A stretch of 64,000 nucleotides of DNA from contig CAUYUJ010014326.1 in NCBI GenBank assembly GCA_963575745.1, positions 282,001 through 346,000 of the forward strand, given 5' to 3'. Made by a program: the position numbers and the translations under genes. The notes beneath the pieces are model-generated. The model did not search any database. It was not told where the DNA came from and saw only the letters and a program-made list of their open reading frames with translations. Below are positions 1 through 9,393 of the stretch, piece by piece (the first letter of the stretch is position 1; every line of letters starts with the position of its first letter). The stretch comes from Prorocentrum cordatum. Its lineage: Eukaryota; Sar; Dinophyceae; Prorocentrales; Prorocentraceae.

Positions 1-388
1 CACGTCCGCTGCCAGGGGTGTGGCACAGGCTGTCTTCCCTCAAACGACGGAGCCACTCAGCCACCTTCGGTGCTGCTAGCCTGGCCTCAGGAAGGGCCGC
101 AAGTGGCTGTGCCACTGCAGGTTCGGGCGGAGCCGGTGGATCATCCACATCCACGCCAATATCACGCAGAAGGCCAAGGCCAGGGCCAGGATCTTCTATT
201 CCGAAAAACCCTCTCTTTTCTGCCTTGTATTGTTCCACGGCCTGTCGGCGTTGTGCTTGATTCATGTTGAACCATCGTCCAGGATGGATCCCAGAATTGG
301 TGGCTTCAGGTAGCGTTTTCAGCCATTGGGCACTGTATCTCGGGTCTGGGTCAGTGACCCACACGCGAGTTATAGGCGCGTAATCGGA
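1..388 (-). pseudogene. Ty1/copia-like pol, post-integrase linker (partial, runs off the left edge)
   Basis: An open minus-strand frame runs from just after a TGA (389-391) to the window edge. It contains WVTDPDPRYSAQWLKTL and then HPGRWFNMNQAQRRQAVEQ. It overlaps the end of the preceding linker ORF in another frame, so a single frameshift near 370-388 probably separates two parts of one polyprotein. The position, downstream of the integrase and before any reverse transcriptase, matches the variable linker of copia pol proteins. No reverse transcriptase motif appears before the edge. Assignment rests on context more than on motifs. Confidence 0.5.
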
Positions 389-942
389 TCATAGTAGAGA
401 ACAACTCGGATGCTGCATGTCTTTCGGCGACCTATCAATGAAAGCTTATGCGTCAACTCCTCTTTTGTCAGTTCAGCAACAATTCGTCTGTCCTCAAAGT
501 ATTCAATCGTGTCCAGCGTCTGAGTTGTTCGAGCAAGAAGTTGCCCTTTCCCGGGAGCCTTCTCACGCGGTTTAGCCGCTGAGAAGTTGGACTGTCTGTC
601 CAAACGATATTCAAGTTGTGCGAGTCCCAGTTTTCGGTTCTCATCTGCTGGGTGGGAATCGCGCTGAGGATCCCTGCCGTCAACTACCATAGGCTCGTCA
701 TCCACGCACAATCCTCCAGGGCCGTCTCCTTCTAAATCGGCCTCTGAGTCGAAGTGTGGAGCGTCCTCGCCCCCTTGAGAAGGCGGTGGCATAACAACAG
801 CAGGATCATCGGCATTAAATAAGTTGTCCGGTCGTATCCCTGTTGCTGGTTGTGGTCCGTCTGGGACGGCCGCAGCTTCTCCTGCTGTAGGGGCCGCGAC
901 GGAGCGCACTTCGGTCACCGCTTTGTCGTGCGCTTTTCGCAA
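370..942 (-). pseudogene. Ty1/copia-like pol, integrase-RT linker
   Basis: This 190-codon ORF is in the same frame as the integrase upstream but is separated from it by two in-frame stops (979-981 and 949-951). It is acidic and low in complexity in its first half (SEADLEGDGPGG, CVDDEPMVVDG) and more ordered toward the end (EYFEDRRIVAELTKEEL). Such acidic linkers between integrase and reverse transcriptase are usual in copia elements. The in-frame stops point to a decayed copy. No catalytic motif is present. Confidence 0.55.
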
Positions 943-978
943 AGGAAATTAGGGCGATTGGTCATCAGCAGTACCATC

Positions 979-2664
979 TCAAATGTTGCTGTACACCTGA
1001 TCGGACTTCTCAATAGTGGGTCGTGTACACTCTGGGGTACGCCCTGACTCCATGTTCAGACCGTCCAGTTGTCTCAACGGCACAACAGAACTGTCTGGTC
1101 CAACCAATCCCCCCGCTTTGTGCACATACCCCAAGCATATCCCCGGACTCATCGTTGCGCCAGTCTTGGCGGCCCGAAACCTGGACTCAGGTGGAGGCAC
1201 ATAACGTGCGAGGGGCCCAAAGGGAAGGAGTGGAGCATCAAATCTACATCTAAAGCGTCGCTCCCAACTTGACTGTCCCTCCACTGGGGTCCTGGTGTTA
1301 TAGCATAGACAGAAGTATCGGACTGCATAGGTCCAATATGGCGGTGGAAGACCAGCCTGCATAAGTAAGGCTCTGGTCTCCATCTGTACCACGCCATTTG
1401 CACGCTCAGCAACAGCGTTATGTTTCTTATTTCCTGGGATGGTAGGATCATGGGCAATATTGAGCTCGTAACATGCCCTCGCCAGCTCTCTTGCACCATC
1501 TGTATAACAATAGTCTAACTTCTCCTCCAGGGCTTTCAGGTCAACCAAAAAGTTACAAACGTGAACCGCAGACTTGTCGTGCACACCCTGAGCGGCGAAA
1601 AAATCCGCAGCTCGGTCGCGGAAAGTCACGCACGCGGTCTCATCGTGGAGCCCCCGCGAGAGTTCATCCATCGCAAACCAATGATCCATCGTCGTCAGGT
1701 GTCCGAACGAAGTGGGGTTAGCGTATGGGCGGGGAACCTTTAGCCCTTTGTCTTGCGCCTTGCGCTGTTGCTTTCTGATAGCTTTGGCCCAATTGCATAC
1801 TGAACAAGTTGGGTTCTTGGGAGTATGAGTTAGAAGGCGCGGCAAGGAGGCTGCGGCCTTTTTGAGCCGTTCGGCAAGGGTCTCCGACACCTCAACCTCC
1901 GCATCGTCTGGGTCTATATCTGGCGGTGCGTCGACGTCGACTAAGTCGACACCGTCAGCGTCTCCAACTTCACCCTCCTCGGGTCCTGGGGCCGCGTCGC
2001 ACGCACTGGAGTCCAGTCCTTGATTTATCTCATAAGGAAGGTATCCCGAGACTCCATGCCCATAAGGGCTCCTGTATGCGGCAGCGCAGGCCCCGGCTTT
2101 GCCGGGCTGATCGTCGCGCTGACCGACGGCTTGACCGTGGTCGGGCAAAGTTGAAAGACTTTTGGAGGCAGCGATGCCGGTCGGCGTCCGATTCCAACCG
2201 CCTTCACTAGCCTTTTGAGGCGAATAGTAGAAGTAGGTGATGGTATCCGCAGCGTCTATCGATGACGGAAAAGCGGGCGCGATCTCAGTCGGCCGTCCAT
2301 CAGCGTAGCTGTGGGTACCAATCAACTCATGTGTATGCAGGTCTATGGTCACGCGAGTCTGGACAGCACGGGGCGGAGGGCCTCCCGCCGATTCCACATT
2401 GTCCAGGAATGCCTTGGCGCCTGGCGTCACGCAACACCACCGCTCGGGGGGTTCACCCCCTCCGGCGGCAACCGCGCACATCCATTGACCCAGCGCCTCT
2501 TTGCCTGATAGGGTCAAACATGGTATCTTGCCCTCAACGGCCAGGTCCACTCGTTGTCCATTGGGCAACAACAGGTAGGGTCTTTGGCCTGCTGGCCAGA
2601 AGAAGCTAAAGCCGTGGTCCATGCACCGCTCTCCTACCGAAATCACGCACGGGGTCTCCGGCAT
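979..2664 (-). CDS. Ty1/copia-like integrase
   Basis: The 561-codon frame holds an integrase. Residues 280-290 carry H...CSVC, the end of an HHCC-type zinc site. The DDE core follows: D327 in TTMDHW, D389 in YTDGAREL and E420 in NAVAERANG, which is close to the D-D-35-E pattern though the last spacing is nearer 31. After it come the copia-like LLMQAGLPPPYWTYA and YNTRTPVEGQSSWERRF segments. The enzyme would insert the element's cDNA into chromosomes. The first 270 residues are low-complexity linker following the protease. The start overlaps the protease ORF by 22 bases in another frame, so a frameshift, programmed or mutational, joins them. The catalytic triad looks intact, but the neighbouring frames are broken. 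Confidence 0.85.
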   Translation of the reverse strand: MPETPCVISVGERCMDHGFSFFWPAGQRPYLLLPNGQRVDLAVEGKIPCLTLSGKEALGQWMCAVAAGGGEPPERWCCVTPGAKAFLDNVESAGGPPPRAVQTRVTIDLHTHELIGTHSYADGRPTEIAPAFPSSIDAADTITYFYYSPQKASEGGWNRTPTGIAASKSLSTLPDHGQAVGQRDDQPGKAGACAAAYRSPYGHGVSGYLPYEINQGLDSSACDAAPGPEEGEVGDADGVDLVDVDAPPDIDPDDAEVEVSETLAERLKKAAASLPRLLTHTPKNPTCSVCNWAKAIRKQQRKAQDKGLKVPRPYANPTSFGHLTTMDHWFAMDELSRGLHDETACVTFRDRAADFFAAQGVHDKSAVHVCNFLVDLKALEEKLDYCYTDGARELARACYELNIAHDPTIPGNKKHNAVAERANGVVQMETRALLMQAGLPPPYWTYAVRYFCLCYNTRTPVEGQSSWERRFRCRFDAPLLPFGPLARYVPPPESRFRAAKTGATMSPGICLGYVHKAGGLVGPDSSVVPLRQLDGLNMESGRTPECTRPTIEKSDQVYSNI

Positions 2665-3560
2665 GACAAAGCATTGAAACTACCACCCTTAAATTTGGGA
2701 CATGCGATGCGAACTGAACCGAGGGCCTTTGATTCTCCCCCAGCAGTATTCAGAGTGATCGATTGCGAAAGCTTTCGAATCCATCTCATTGCACCTGCAC
2801 TTATAATATATCTCTCCGCTATGAAGTTAAAACCACACCCAGTGTCTATAATAAAGCTCAGCGCGCCAAGATACGCAGCGTCTTTGTCTGTGCATCCAGC
2901 AGCGGCTGCGCCGTGTGGGCCCTCTTCCCCCTCCTCGGTTCTCAACCAGAGATGCCAGACTTCGTCATGCAGGTCCGACGCTCTGACCAGTGCTTCCGCA
3001 GCAGACGCCCTCGAATGAGTAGACATCTGTCTGCGCATTTCTCCCGGGAATTTCCACCTACGTTTGCCACTCGAAGGCAACTCTTTCAAGTCGTGGCGAC
3101 GCGCCTTCCTCCAAGTGATGGTGGGCCCCTCAGTAGAGGGGTGAAAACGGACGCGGAGATTGCACCTATCGTTCTTCCGATGTCGGATGCAACTCTTACT
3201 AGGGGGGACGCGCCAGCACTTCTTGATAGCATCCCGAGAAGGAGGATACAGGAAATTCGCAAGGACATTGACGAGACACTCGACCTGTTCCTTGCTTCCA
3301 CGGTGAAACTCATCGCCGGAGGAATTCCTGCAGTTTCCTCCGCCGGTATCAGTAAAGACCTTCAAAAATTTAGGGCTGGTCTGTTTCTGCCCTGGGAGGC
3401 CCCGAAACAATTGGGCGGGGCACGCTATGGCGCCCAAGCTGACTTGGTCGGCGGGTCTCTTCTGACCCCCCCGCTTTCGGCTTGACCGACGCGGGCTTCG
3501 CCGCATCCGTCGAGCAAGGAAGACAAGAAAGAGTACCCTTAACAGAATTATATGCGTCAT
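2643..3560 (-). CDS. Ty1/copia-like aspartic protease region
   Basis: This 305-codon frame contains the retropepsin active-site signature IIDTGCGFNFI (D239) about two thirds of the way along, followed by a typical TLNTAGGESKALGSVRI strand region. In copia elements the protease sits between gag and integrase, which is the order here. The first 180 residues are basic and unrecognised and may include out-of-frame sequence. The serine usual after DTG is cysteine. The domain cleaves the Gag-Pol precursor. It is probably inactive as a unit because the upstream and downstream frames are broken. Confidence 0.75.
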   Translation of the reverse strand: MTHIILLRVLFLVFLARRMRRSPRRSSRKRGGQKRPADQVSLGAIACPAQLFRGLPGQKQTSPKFLKVFTDTGGGNCRNSSGDEFHRGSKEQVECLVNVLANFLYPPSRDAIKKCWRVPPSKSCIRHRKNDRCNLRVRFHPSTEGPTITWRKARRHDLKELPSSGKRRWKFPGEMRRQMSTHSRASAAEALVRASDLHDEVWHLWLRTEEGEEGPHGAAAAGCTDKDAAYLGALSFIIDTGCGFNFIAERYIISAGAMRWIRKLSQSITLNTAGGESKALGSVRIACPKFKGGSFNALSCRRPRA

Positions 3561-3567
3561 TCCTCCT

Positions 3568-3621
3568 GCACTGGCGGCTGAGCCGCCAGTGCGGAGCCAT
3601 TGTCACGGATGACCATCCGTG
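3568..3621. repeat. Two adjacent short palindromes
   Basis: Positions 3568-3592 form a perfect inverted repeat with 12-bp arms and a one-base centre (GCACTGGCGGCT / AGCCGCCAGTGC). Positions 3604-3621 form a second one with 8-bp arms (CACGGATG / CATCCGTG) and a 2-base centre. They lie just 5' (minus sense) of the protease ORF, where the retroelement gives way to satellite DNA. Confidence 0.8.
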
Positions 3622-3657
3622 GTCTGAACAAACCAACACTCCTTGCCACGCGAGCAT

Positions 3658-3846
3658 TTACTTGTTTCCTTGAAGGAGCGACAGATCATATTTGCCTTTG
3701 CCTTTGTCTTGATTATTGTATCCATCCATTTTACGTTTGTCGGAGTTACTACTGGAGGCTCTCGAGCCAACGGCACCTCCAGTTGTTGCGAGGCCGCCTC
3801 CCCCCAAGGAGCCGCGACGATTTTGAAACTGATAATTTTTCATCAT
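3658..3846 (-). CDS. Small Gly/Ser/Lys-rich ORF, unrecognised
   Basis: A 62-codon frame on the minus strand encodes a Gly-rich stretch (GSLGGGGLATTGG) and then a Lys/Asp-rich end (DKRKMDGYNNQDKGKGKYD). Its base use is more balanced than that of the satellites to the right. It sits between the protease part of the copia element and the inserted repeats, so it may be a leftover of the gag-protease junction. No family was recognised and it may be non-coding. Confidence 0.25.
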   Translation of the reverse strand: MMKNYQFQNRRGSLGGGGLATTGGAVGSRASSSNSDKRKMDGYNNQDKGKGKYDLSLLQGNK

Positions 3847-4365
3847 GTCGACGTCCTGAAGCTTGGCATTGGGATGGCATCGTGGGCCGCCCGAGCGTTA
3901 TCGCACTGTCGCGCGCCGCCTCCTCCTGCTGCTGAGACGCGCCGCGCAGGCTGCGAAGGCGCGACCAAGGCGGTTCCGAATCCAAGACGCCATGTGGCCG
4001 CCGTGGATCTCTCCGCCGCGGCGACAATTCGCCCTGCGGTCGTTGGGCGACGCGCGCGTCCAGCGCTCCCACGCGCACTCCCGCGCGCAGTCGTGGCCCC
4101 CGATGCGCCCCCCATCCGTTCGACGGCTCGAGCGTGGCCGAAAGGGGCCCTGCGTGCTTTCTCAAGGGGGGCTGAATCCACAATGGCCCCCTCGCGGGCA
4201 GGCGAGCGCTGCCCCTCTGACTCAACTACGAAATTACCTAACCGCGAAGACTGATAGGTTTCTAATGGGCCCCCAAAAAAATATCATGACTCCCCGGGGG
4301 GGTCTGGGCAAATGCCGGACCGGTGCCGCGGGAATCCGGGGACTCCCTATTTTCAATGCCAGGGG
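3847..4365. other. GC-rich spacer, no supported gene
   Basis: The stretch is rich in CGCG and has overlapping Arg/Ala/Pro-rich frames on both strands, as expected from composition alone. No domain, intron boundary or repeat unit could be supported. Confidence 0.5.
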
Positions 4366-4790
4366 CCACATTTTGACTGCCCGGAGCCAACAGAACAGCA
4401 TTCCCAGGCCACATTTTGAATGCCCGGAGCCAACTGTAAGCCACTTCGTGTTCTTCGTGCTCCCAGAACACCATTCCCACGTTCATTCTGAATGCCCAGA
4501 GCCAACTGTAGGCCACTTCGTATTCTTCGTCTTCCCAAAACACCACTCCTGCACCATATTTTGATTGCCTGGAACCAACTGTAGACCACTTCGTGTTTTT
4601 CGTGATCCCAGAACACCATTCCCACGTTAATTTTGAATGCCCAGTGCCAACTGTAGGCCACTTCGTGTTCTCTGTGTTCCCAGAACACCACACCTGCACC
4701 ATATTTTGATTGCCCGGAGCCAACTGTGGGCCACTTCGTGATCTTCGTGTTTCCAGAACACCAGTCCTGTGCCATATTTCGAGTGCCCGA
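4366..4790. repeat. 72/73-bp satellite with alternating A/B units
   Basis: The motif GCCAACTG recurs at 4429, 4501, 4574 (as ACCAACTG), 4646 and 4719, giving steps of 72, 73, 72 and 73 bases. Neighbouring units alternate between a CCCACGTTCATT type and a CCTGCACCATATT type, so the higher-order unit is about 145 bp. Each unit contains GGCCACTTCGTGTTCTTCGT and CCCAGAACACCA. The first copy (from about 4370) is truncated. It directly abuts the TGAGGC hexamer array. Confidence 0.9.
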
Positions 4791-5545
4791 GCTGAGGCAA
4801 TCTGAGGCCGAGGCAGGCTGAGGCCGAGGCAAGCTGAGGCTGAGGCTGAGGCACGCCGAGGCACGCTGAGGCTGAGGCTGAGGCAGGCTGAGGCTGAGGC
4901 AGGCTGGGGATGAGGCTGACGCAAGCTGAGGCCTAGGCAGGCTGAGGCTGAGGCTGAGGCAGGCTGAGGCTGACGCAGGCTGAGGCTGAGGCTGAGGCAG
5001 GCTGAGGCTGAGGCTGAGGCCGAGGCAGGCTGAGGCTGAGGCCGAGGCGAGCCGAGGAAGGCTGAGGCTGAGGCTGAGGCTGTGGCTGATGCTGAGGCAG
5101 GCTGAGGCTGAGGCTGAGGCTGAGGCTGAGGCTGAGGCAGGCTGAGGCTGAGGCAGGCCGAGGCTGAGGCCGAGGCAGGTTCAGGCCGAGACAGGCTGAG
5201 GCTGAGACTGAGGCTGAGGCTGAGGATGAGGCCGAGGCAGGCCGAAGCTGTGACAAAGTGAAGCTGAATGGGGGGGGGGAGGGGGAGGGGAGGCTGAGGC
5301 AGGCTGAGGCCGAGGCAGGCTGAGGCTGAGGCTGAGGTACGCCGAGGCAGGCTGAGGCTGAAGCTGAGGCTGAGGCTGAGGCTGAGGCTGAGACTGAGGC
5401 AGGCTGAGGCTGAGGCTGACGCAGGCTGAGGCCGAGACAGGCTGAGGCTGAGGCTGAGGCAGGCTGAGGCTGAGGCTGAGGCAGGCTGAGGCTGAGGCTG
5501 AGGCAAGCCGAGGCAGGCTGAGGCTGAAGCTGACACTGAGGCAGG
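4791..5545. repeat. TGAGGC hexanucleotide array, copy 1
   Basis: The block is built of GGCTGA/GGCCGA hexamers, commonly as a GCTGAGGCTGAGGCAG supra-unit, interrupted by a G-run near 5268-5295. Minus-strand frames translate to Ser/Ala/Leu/Gln/Pro runs that follow from the repeat and are not taken as genes. It is copy 1 of a duplicated block (second copy from 6867). Confidence 0.95.
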
Positions 5546-5690
5546 CGGAGGCATCCGTAGGAATCCGTAGGAATCCATAGGAATCCTTAGGAATCGTCAG
5601 GAATCCGCCGGCATCCTTAGGAATCCGTAGGCATAGTTAAACATCCTCAGGAATCCTTAGGAATCCTTAGGATTCGATTGGATCCTAAGG
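5546..5690. repeat. AGGAATCCTT decamer array, copy 1
   Basis: Tandem decamers of the form TAGGAATCCT/G with point variants run from GCATCCGTAGG to the unique module. The decamer is itself near-palindromic. The same array, with small differences, recurs at 7805-7945. Confidence 0.9.
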
Positions 5691-5838
5691 CCGTTGCCGC
5701 TGCGACTGTCATTGCGAATGCGACTGCGACTGCGAGAACAGCAGAATTCTACAACTGGATTCTCATCTGAATCTTAAGGGGGATGCTTCCAGATATGCTT
5801 ATACACATCGCTGTTAGGTTGCTTTGCTGGGATACTTA
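5691..5838. repeat. Non-tandem module of the duplicated block, copy 1
   Basis: About 148 bp starting AAGGCCGTTGCC and passing through GCGACTGCGACTGCGAG, CTACAACTGGATTCTCA and GCTTATACACATCGCTG. It reappears almost unchanged at 7946-8094. It is not low-complexity, so its conservation shows a true duplication rather than independent repeat growth. Confidence 0.9.
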
Positions 5839-6674
5839 ATTTTGACAAGCCAATATGCCGCTCGAGTGAAGGCGGTCGTTTCTGGGAGGCCCGCAGCAGC
5901 CCGGGGCTTTCATTCTATCGCTGCTCGAGAGGGCGCGTGTCTCGCGGCGGCTTTTAGAGGAGCGCAATAAACGCTTTTTCACCCTTGCTTGCGCCGCGCC
6001 CCGCGCGCCCCGGAATGGCTCGCGCGCCGCGCGCGGCCTCGGGACGCGAAGCGGCGCGCGCGGGCGGGGGGGGCCTGCCCTCGCCGCCACCCCTCGTCGC
6101 GCACGCGGTCAATATCGCGGCGTTCCTCAAATTGCGTTCCCTGCTCTAACTCCCGCTGCTGCCCCCTGCCGCGACGCGGCGGAAAGGGGCGAACGCCTCG
6201 CGCCGAGCCCTAACCAGGACCACGCGCTGCTCCAGCAAGCCCCGCTTGGCGGGAGCACTCGCGGCCGCCAGCGCCGCGGCAGAAGCGGCCAGGGCCCCCG
6301 CGGGAGCCACTGCGCGAGACTGAGCAGGTGGGCGGGGCTGCGCTGGCATTCAGTGGGCCGTTTCCGAAAGCGTCGGCCCTCAATGCCAACAGCTGCGGCC
6401 CCTTTGCCCCTCCTTTCCCCTCCGCTCCCCGCGCACCTCCCCCTTCCCTGCCCTCCACCTGCCCCTGCCCGCCCCTTCCCTGTCCTCCACCCACTACCGG
6501 CCCCTCCCCAGTGCCCCTCCCCGGCCCCCCCCCTCTTCTGCGCCCCCGCCCTCCGCCGCCGCGCGCCAGGCACCCTGGAGCGGCGCCCCGGTCCGGGCCC
6601 AGGACGAGGCACCCCCCCAGGCCACCCCCCGGGGCCACTCGTGGGGCCACCCCGGGGCAACCCCTGGGACGAGC
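5839..6674. other. GC-rich spacer between duplicated blocks, no supported gene
   Basis: CGCG-rich sequence to about 6350 is followed by a C-rich, G-poor run (CCCCTCCCC type) to 6670. Pro/Ala/Arg/Gly frames are open on both strands, which composition explains. Nothing else was supported. Confidence 0.5.
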
Positions 6675-6828
6675 CACGATTTTCGCCCACGATTTTGTTC
6701 ACGATTTTCCGTTAATTCGAATCATAATGAAACAAAATCGTGTTCAAAATCGTGGTCAAAATCGTGGGCAGAATCGTGGGGCGAAATCGCTTGCAAAATC
6801 GTGGGCGAAATCGTAAGCAAAATCGCGG
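6675..6828. repeat. AAAATCGTG array with inverted arms
   Basis: The left part carries three CACGATTTT copies (6675-6709). After an AT-rich centre containing ATTCGAAT (near 6716-6724), the right part carries about seven AAAATCGTG-type copies, some degenerate (GGCGAAATCGTAAGC). The two parts are inverted and could fold into a long imperfect hairpin. It lies between the two duplicated TGAGGC blocks. Confidence 0.85.
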
Positions 6829-6866
6829 CCCCGGGGGTCGTTCTGGCGTCGCCTCGTCCCGGGGGG

Positions 6867-7804
6867 AGGCTAAGGCTGAGGCAGGCTGAGGCTGAGGCTG
6901 AGGCCGAGGCAGGCTGAGGCTGAGGCCGAGGCAAGCCGAGGCAGGCTGAGGCCGAGGCTGATGCTGAGGCAGGCTGGGCCTGAGACAGGCTGAGGCTGAG
7001 GCTGAGGCTGAGGCAGGCTGAGGCTGAGGCAGGCTGAGGCTGAGGCCGAGGCAGGTTCAGGCCGAGACAGGCTGAGGCTGAGACTGAGGCTGAGGCTGAG
7101 GATGAAGCCGAGCCAGACGGAAGCTGAGACAAGGTGAGGCTGAATTGGGGGGGGAAGGGGGGAGGGAGGAGGGGAAGCTGAGGCAGACTGAGGCTGAGAC
7201 AGGCTGAGGCCGAGGCAGGCTGAGGCTGAGGTTGAGGTTGAGGCTGAGGCTGAGGCTGAGGCTGAGGCTGAGGCTGAGGCAGGCTGAGGCTGAGGCTGAG
7301 GCAGGCTGAGGCTGAGGCTGAGGCTGAGGCCTGAGGCAGGCTGAGGAGGCTGAGGCTGAGGCTGAGGCAGAGAGAGGCTGAGGAGGCTGATGCTGAGGCT
7401 GAGGGCTGAAGCTGAGGCTGAGGCAGGCTGAGGCTGAGGCCGAGGCAGGTTCAGGCCGAGACAGGCTGAGGCTGAGACTGAGGCTGGGCTGAGGATGAAG
7501 CCGAGGCAGACGGAAGCTGAGACAAGGTGGGGCTGAATTGGGGGGGGAAGGGGGGGAGGGAGGAGGGGAAGCTGAGGCAGACTGAGGCTGAGACAGGCTG
7601 AGGCCGAGGCAGGCTGAGGCTGAGGTTGAGGCACGCCGAGGCAGGCTGAGGCTGAGGCTGAGGCTGACGCTGAGGCTGAGGCAGGCTGACGCTGAGGCAG
7701 GCTGGGGCTGAGGCAGGCTGAGGCTGAGGCCGAGGCAGGCTGAGGCTGAGGCTGAGGCAAGCCGAGGCAGGCTGAGGTTGAGGCTGAAACTGAGGCAGGT
7801 TGAA
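6867..7804. repeat. TGAGGC hexanucleotide array, copy 2
   Basis: Same hexamer satellite as at 4791-5545, again interrupted by G-runs (near 7147-7170 and 7540-7568), each flanked by the same GAAGCTGAGACAAGGTG and GAGGCAGACTGAGG context. The internal G-run segment is therefore itself duplicated inside this copy. Confidence 0.95.
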
Positions 7805-7945
7805 GCATCCGTAGGAATTCATAGGAGTCCTTAGGAATCCCTAGGAATCCTTAGGAATCCGTAGGCATCCTTGGGAATCCGTAGGCATAGTTAAGCATCC
7901 TCAGGAATCCTTAGGAATCCTTAGGATTCCATTGGATCCTAAGGC
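7805..7945. repeat. AGGAATCCTT decamer array, copy 2
   Basis: The same decamer array as 5546-5690, in the same orientation and position relative to the hexamer array, with scattered point differences. Confidence 0.9.
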
Positions 7946-8094
7946 CGTTGCCACTGCGACGGTCATTGCGAATGCGACTGCGACTGCGAGAACAGCAGAA
8001 TTCTACAACTGGATTCTCACCTGAATCTTAAGGGGACTGTTTCCAGATATGCTTATACACATCGCTGTTAGGTTGCTTTGCCGGGATAATTTTA
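7946..8094. repeat. Non-tandem module of the duplicated block, copy 2
   Basis: Near-identical to 5691-5838. It ends at the shared GTTAGGTTGCTTTGC, after which the two copies diverge (CTGGGATACTTAA versus CGGGATAATTTTA). That end point marks the limit of the duplication. Confidence 0.9.
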
Positions 8095-8889
8095 TCCCAG
8101 AGCCCGGCCTTAACGCACCGCTGGCAGCCCACTCGCGACTGGGGTGCTAACAATTGTCGCACTCGCACGATTGCCCCTACTCCAAACACCTCCCCCCCTT
8201 GCCGCCCCATCCCTCCCCCGCTCTTCCCTCCCTTCCGCCTACCATCTCGCATGACCCCCCTTTCCTCCCTAGCTTCCCCCCCTCGCTTCTCCTCTCATCC
8301 TCTCCCGCTCTCTCCGTGTACTTCGCACGCGCATGGCGGGAGACCTCCGCGACGCGAGCAACCCGACCCGCGCAACGTGCCGCGCATGGCGCGGCGCGGC
8401 GCGCTTGGGCAAGACCTCATACACGCACAGACCGGAGGTCCCGTGAGCGGCACCAGCAACGCAACGCCACGCACGCGGCACCACGCAGGCCGCGCACACG
8501 GCGCCGCACACGCGGCACCGTACGCAAACACCGGGCACCTCGCGCGGCAGCACGTACGTGGCGCTATTTGCACGGTACCGCGCCGGCACGCAGCACGATG
8601 CGCATCGAACTGTGCACCGCGCGCAAGGCACGCACGCGCACGCGAAAGAAGCACCGCGCAACACCGCGCCCGCAACTCCAGGCACACGACACCACAAATT
8701 CAACGTCGGCTGCAGAAGCGGCGGTGCGTTCGCGGCACCTCGCGTGCGGCGCCGCGAGGAAACGCCACAACCTCGGCGCCGACCGCGGGGCGCCGCGCGA
8801 ACGGCACAACCCGCGCTGCACCGCGCACGCGGCACAGCACGCAACGCAGATGCCCAACTTGGGGTGCACGTCGGCAGCGCGACAATAGC
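8095..8889. other. GC-rich stretch with irregular GCGGCACC-like repeats, no supported gene
   Basis: From about 8330 the sequence is a drifted array around CGCGGCACCGCGCACG. Arg/Ala/His-rich frames are open on both strands over several hundred bases, which this base composition allows. Before 8330 it is C/T-rich. No domain was recognised. Confidence 0.5.
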
Positions 8890-9393
8890 TGATGAACAAA
8901 TCTCAACCAGAAACAGAAAACACAAAAACCATCTGGCGGGGGATTTACAACATCGTTGCCAAAAACGGCTTGGGGGGCGGGGCCTCATGACAGTTGATGA
9001 GACATTGGCAACGGCGGCATTGGCTTGTTTGGCTGTGCCCTCGTATCCCAAAGATTGTCCCGCGTCAAGTTTCGCTTGCTCCCATTTGTCGCGTTTAAGC
9101 TTCTCAGCATCGGTCAAAACCCATGTGGGCTTTGTTGCAGCCGTCTGCTGCTCCTCGACAATTCTTGGAATCTCGGGGCCACGCGCGGCATCGAATCGTG
9201 CCCTCTTTCCCACGCAATCGATTGGATTGACTCCAGTTTCTCTGTTGCGCTCCCTTTCCACGTCCGCCCATCGGGGTCTGTGATCGACTCTGACCCTTTC
9301 GGCCTCGGTCCTTGGATCTCCCTCTGGGGTTCTTATCCTGGGCAGGAGCGGCATTAGACTTATTTCCCGCAACAGGCTGAGCCGGCGCGGCAT
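8890..9393 (-). pseudogene. Ty1/copia-like gag, C-terminal part after a frameshift
   Basis: This minus-strand frame continues gag after the finger-bearing ORF goes out of frame near 9250. It reads RWADVERERNRETGVNPIDC, then RGPEIPRIVEEQQTAATKPT and VLTDAEKLKRDKWEQAKLD, which is charged and helix-like. From about 9000 leftward it loses protein-like character (FLCFLFLVEICSS), near the edge of the satellite insertion. It probably represents the gag tail and the start of the gag-protease linker. The exact end is unknown. Confidence 0.45.

Noticed and set aside
4791-7804. Long Ser/Ala/Leu/Gln/Pro ORFs on the minus strand
   Set aside because: They are translations of the TGAGGC hexamer; any frame of a stop-free hexamer repeat stays open.
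8160-8900. Arg/Ala/His-rich ORFs on both strands
   Set aside because: Explained by GC content above 65 percent and the irregular GCGGCACC repeat; no ordered segment.
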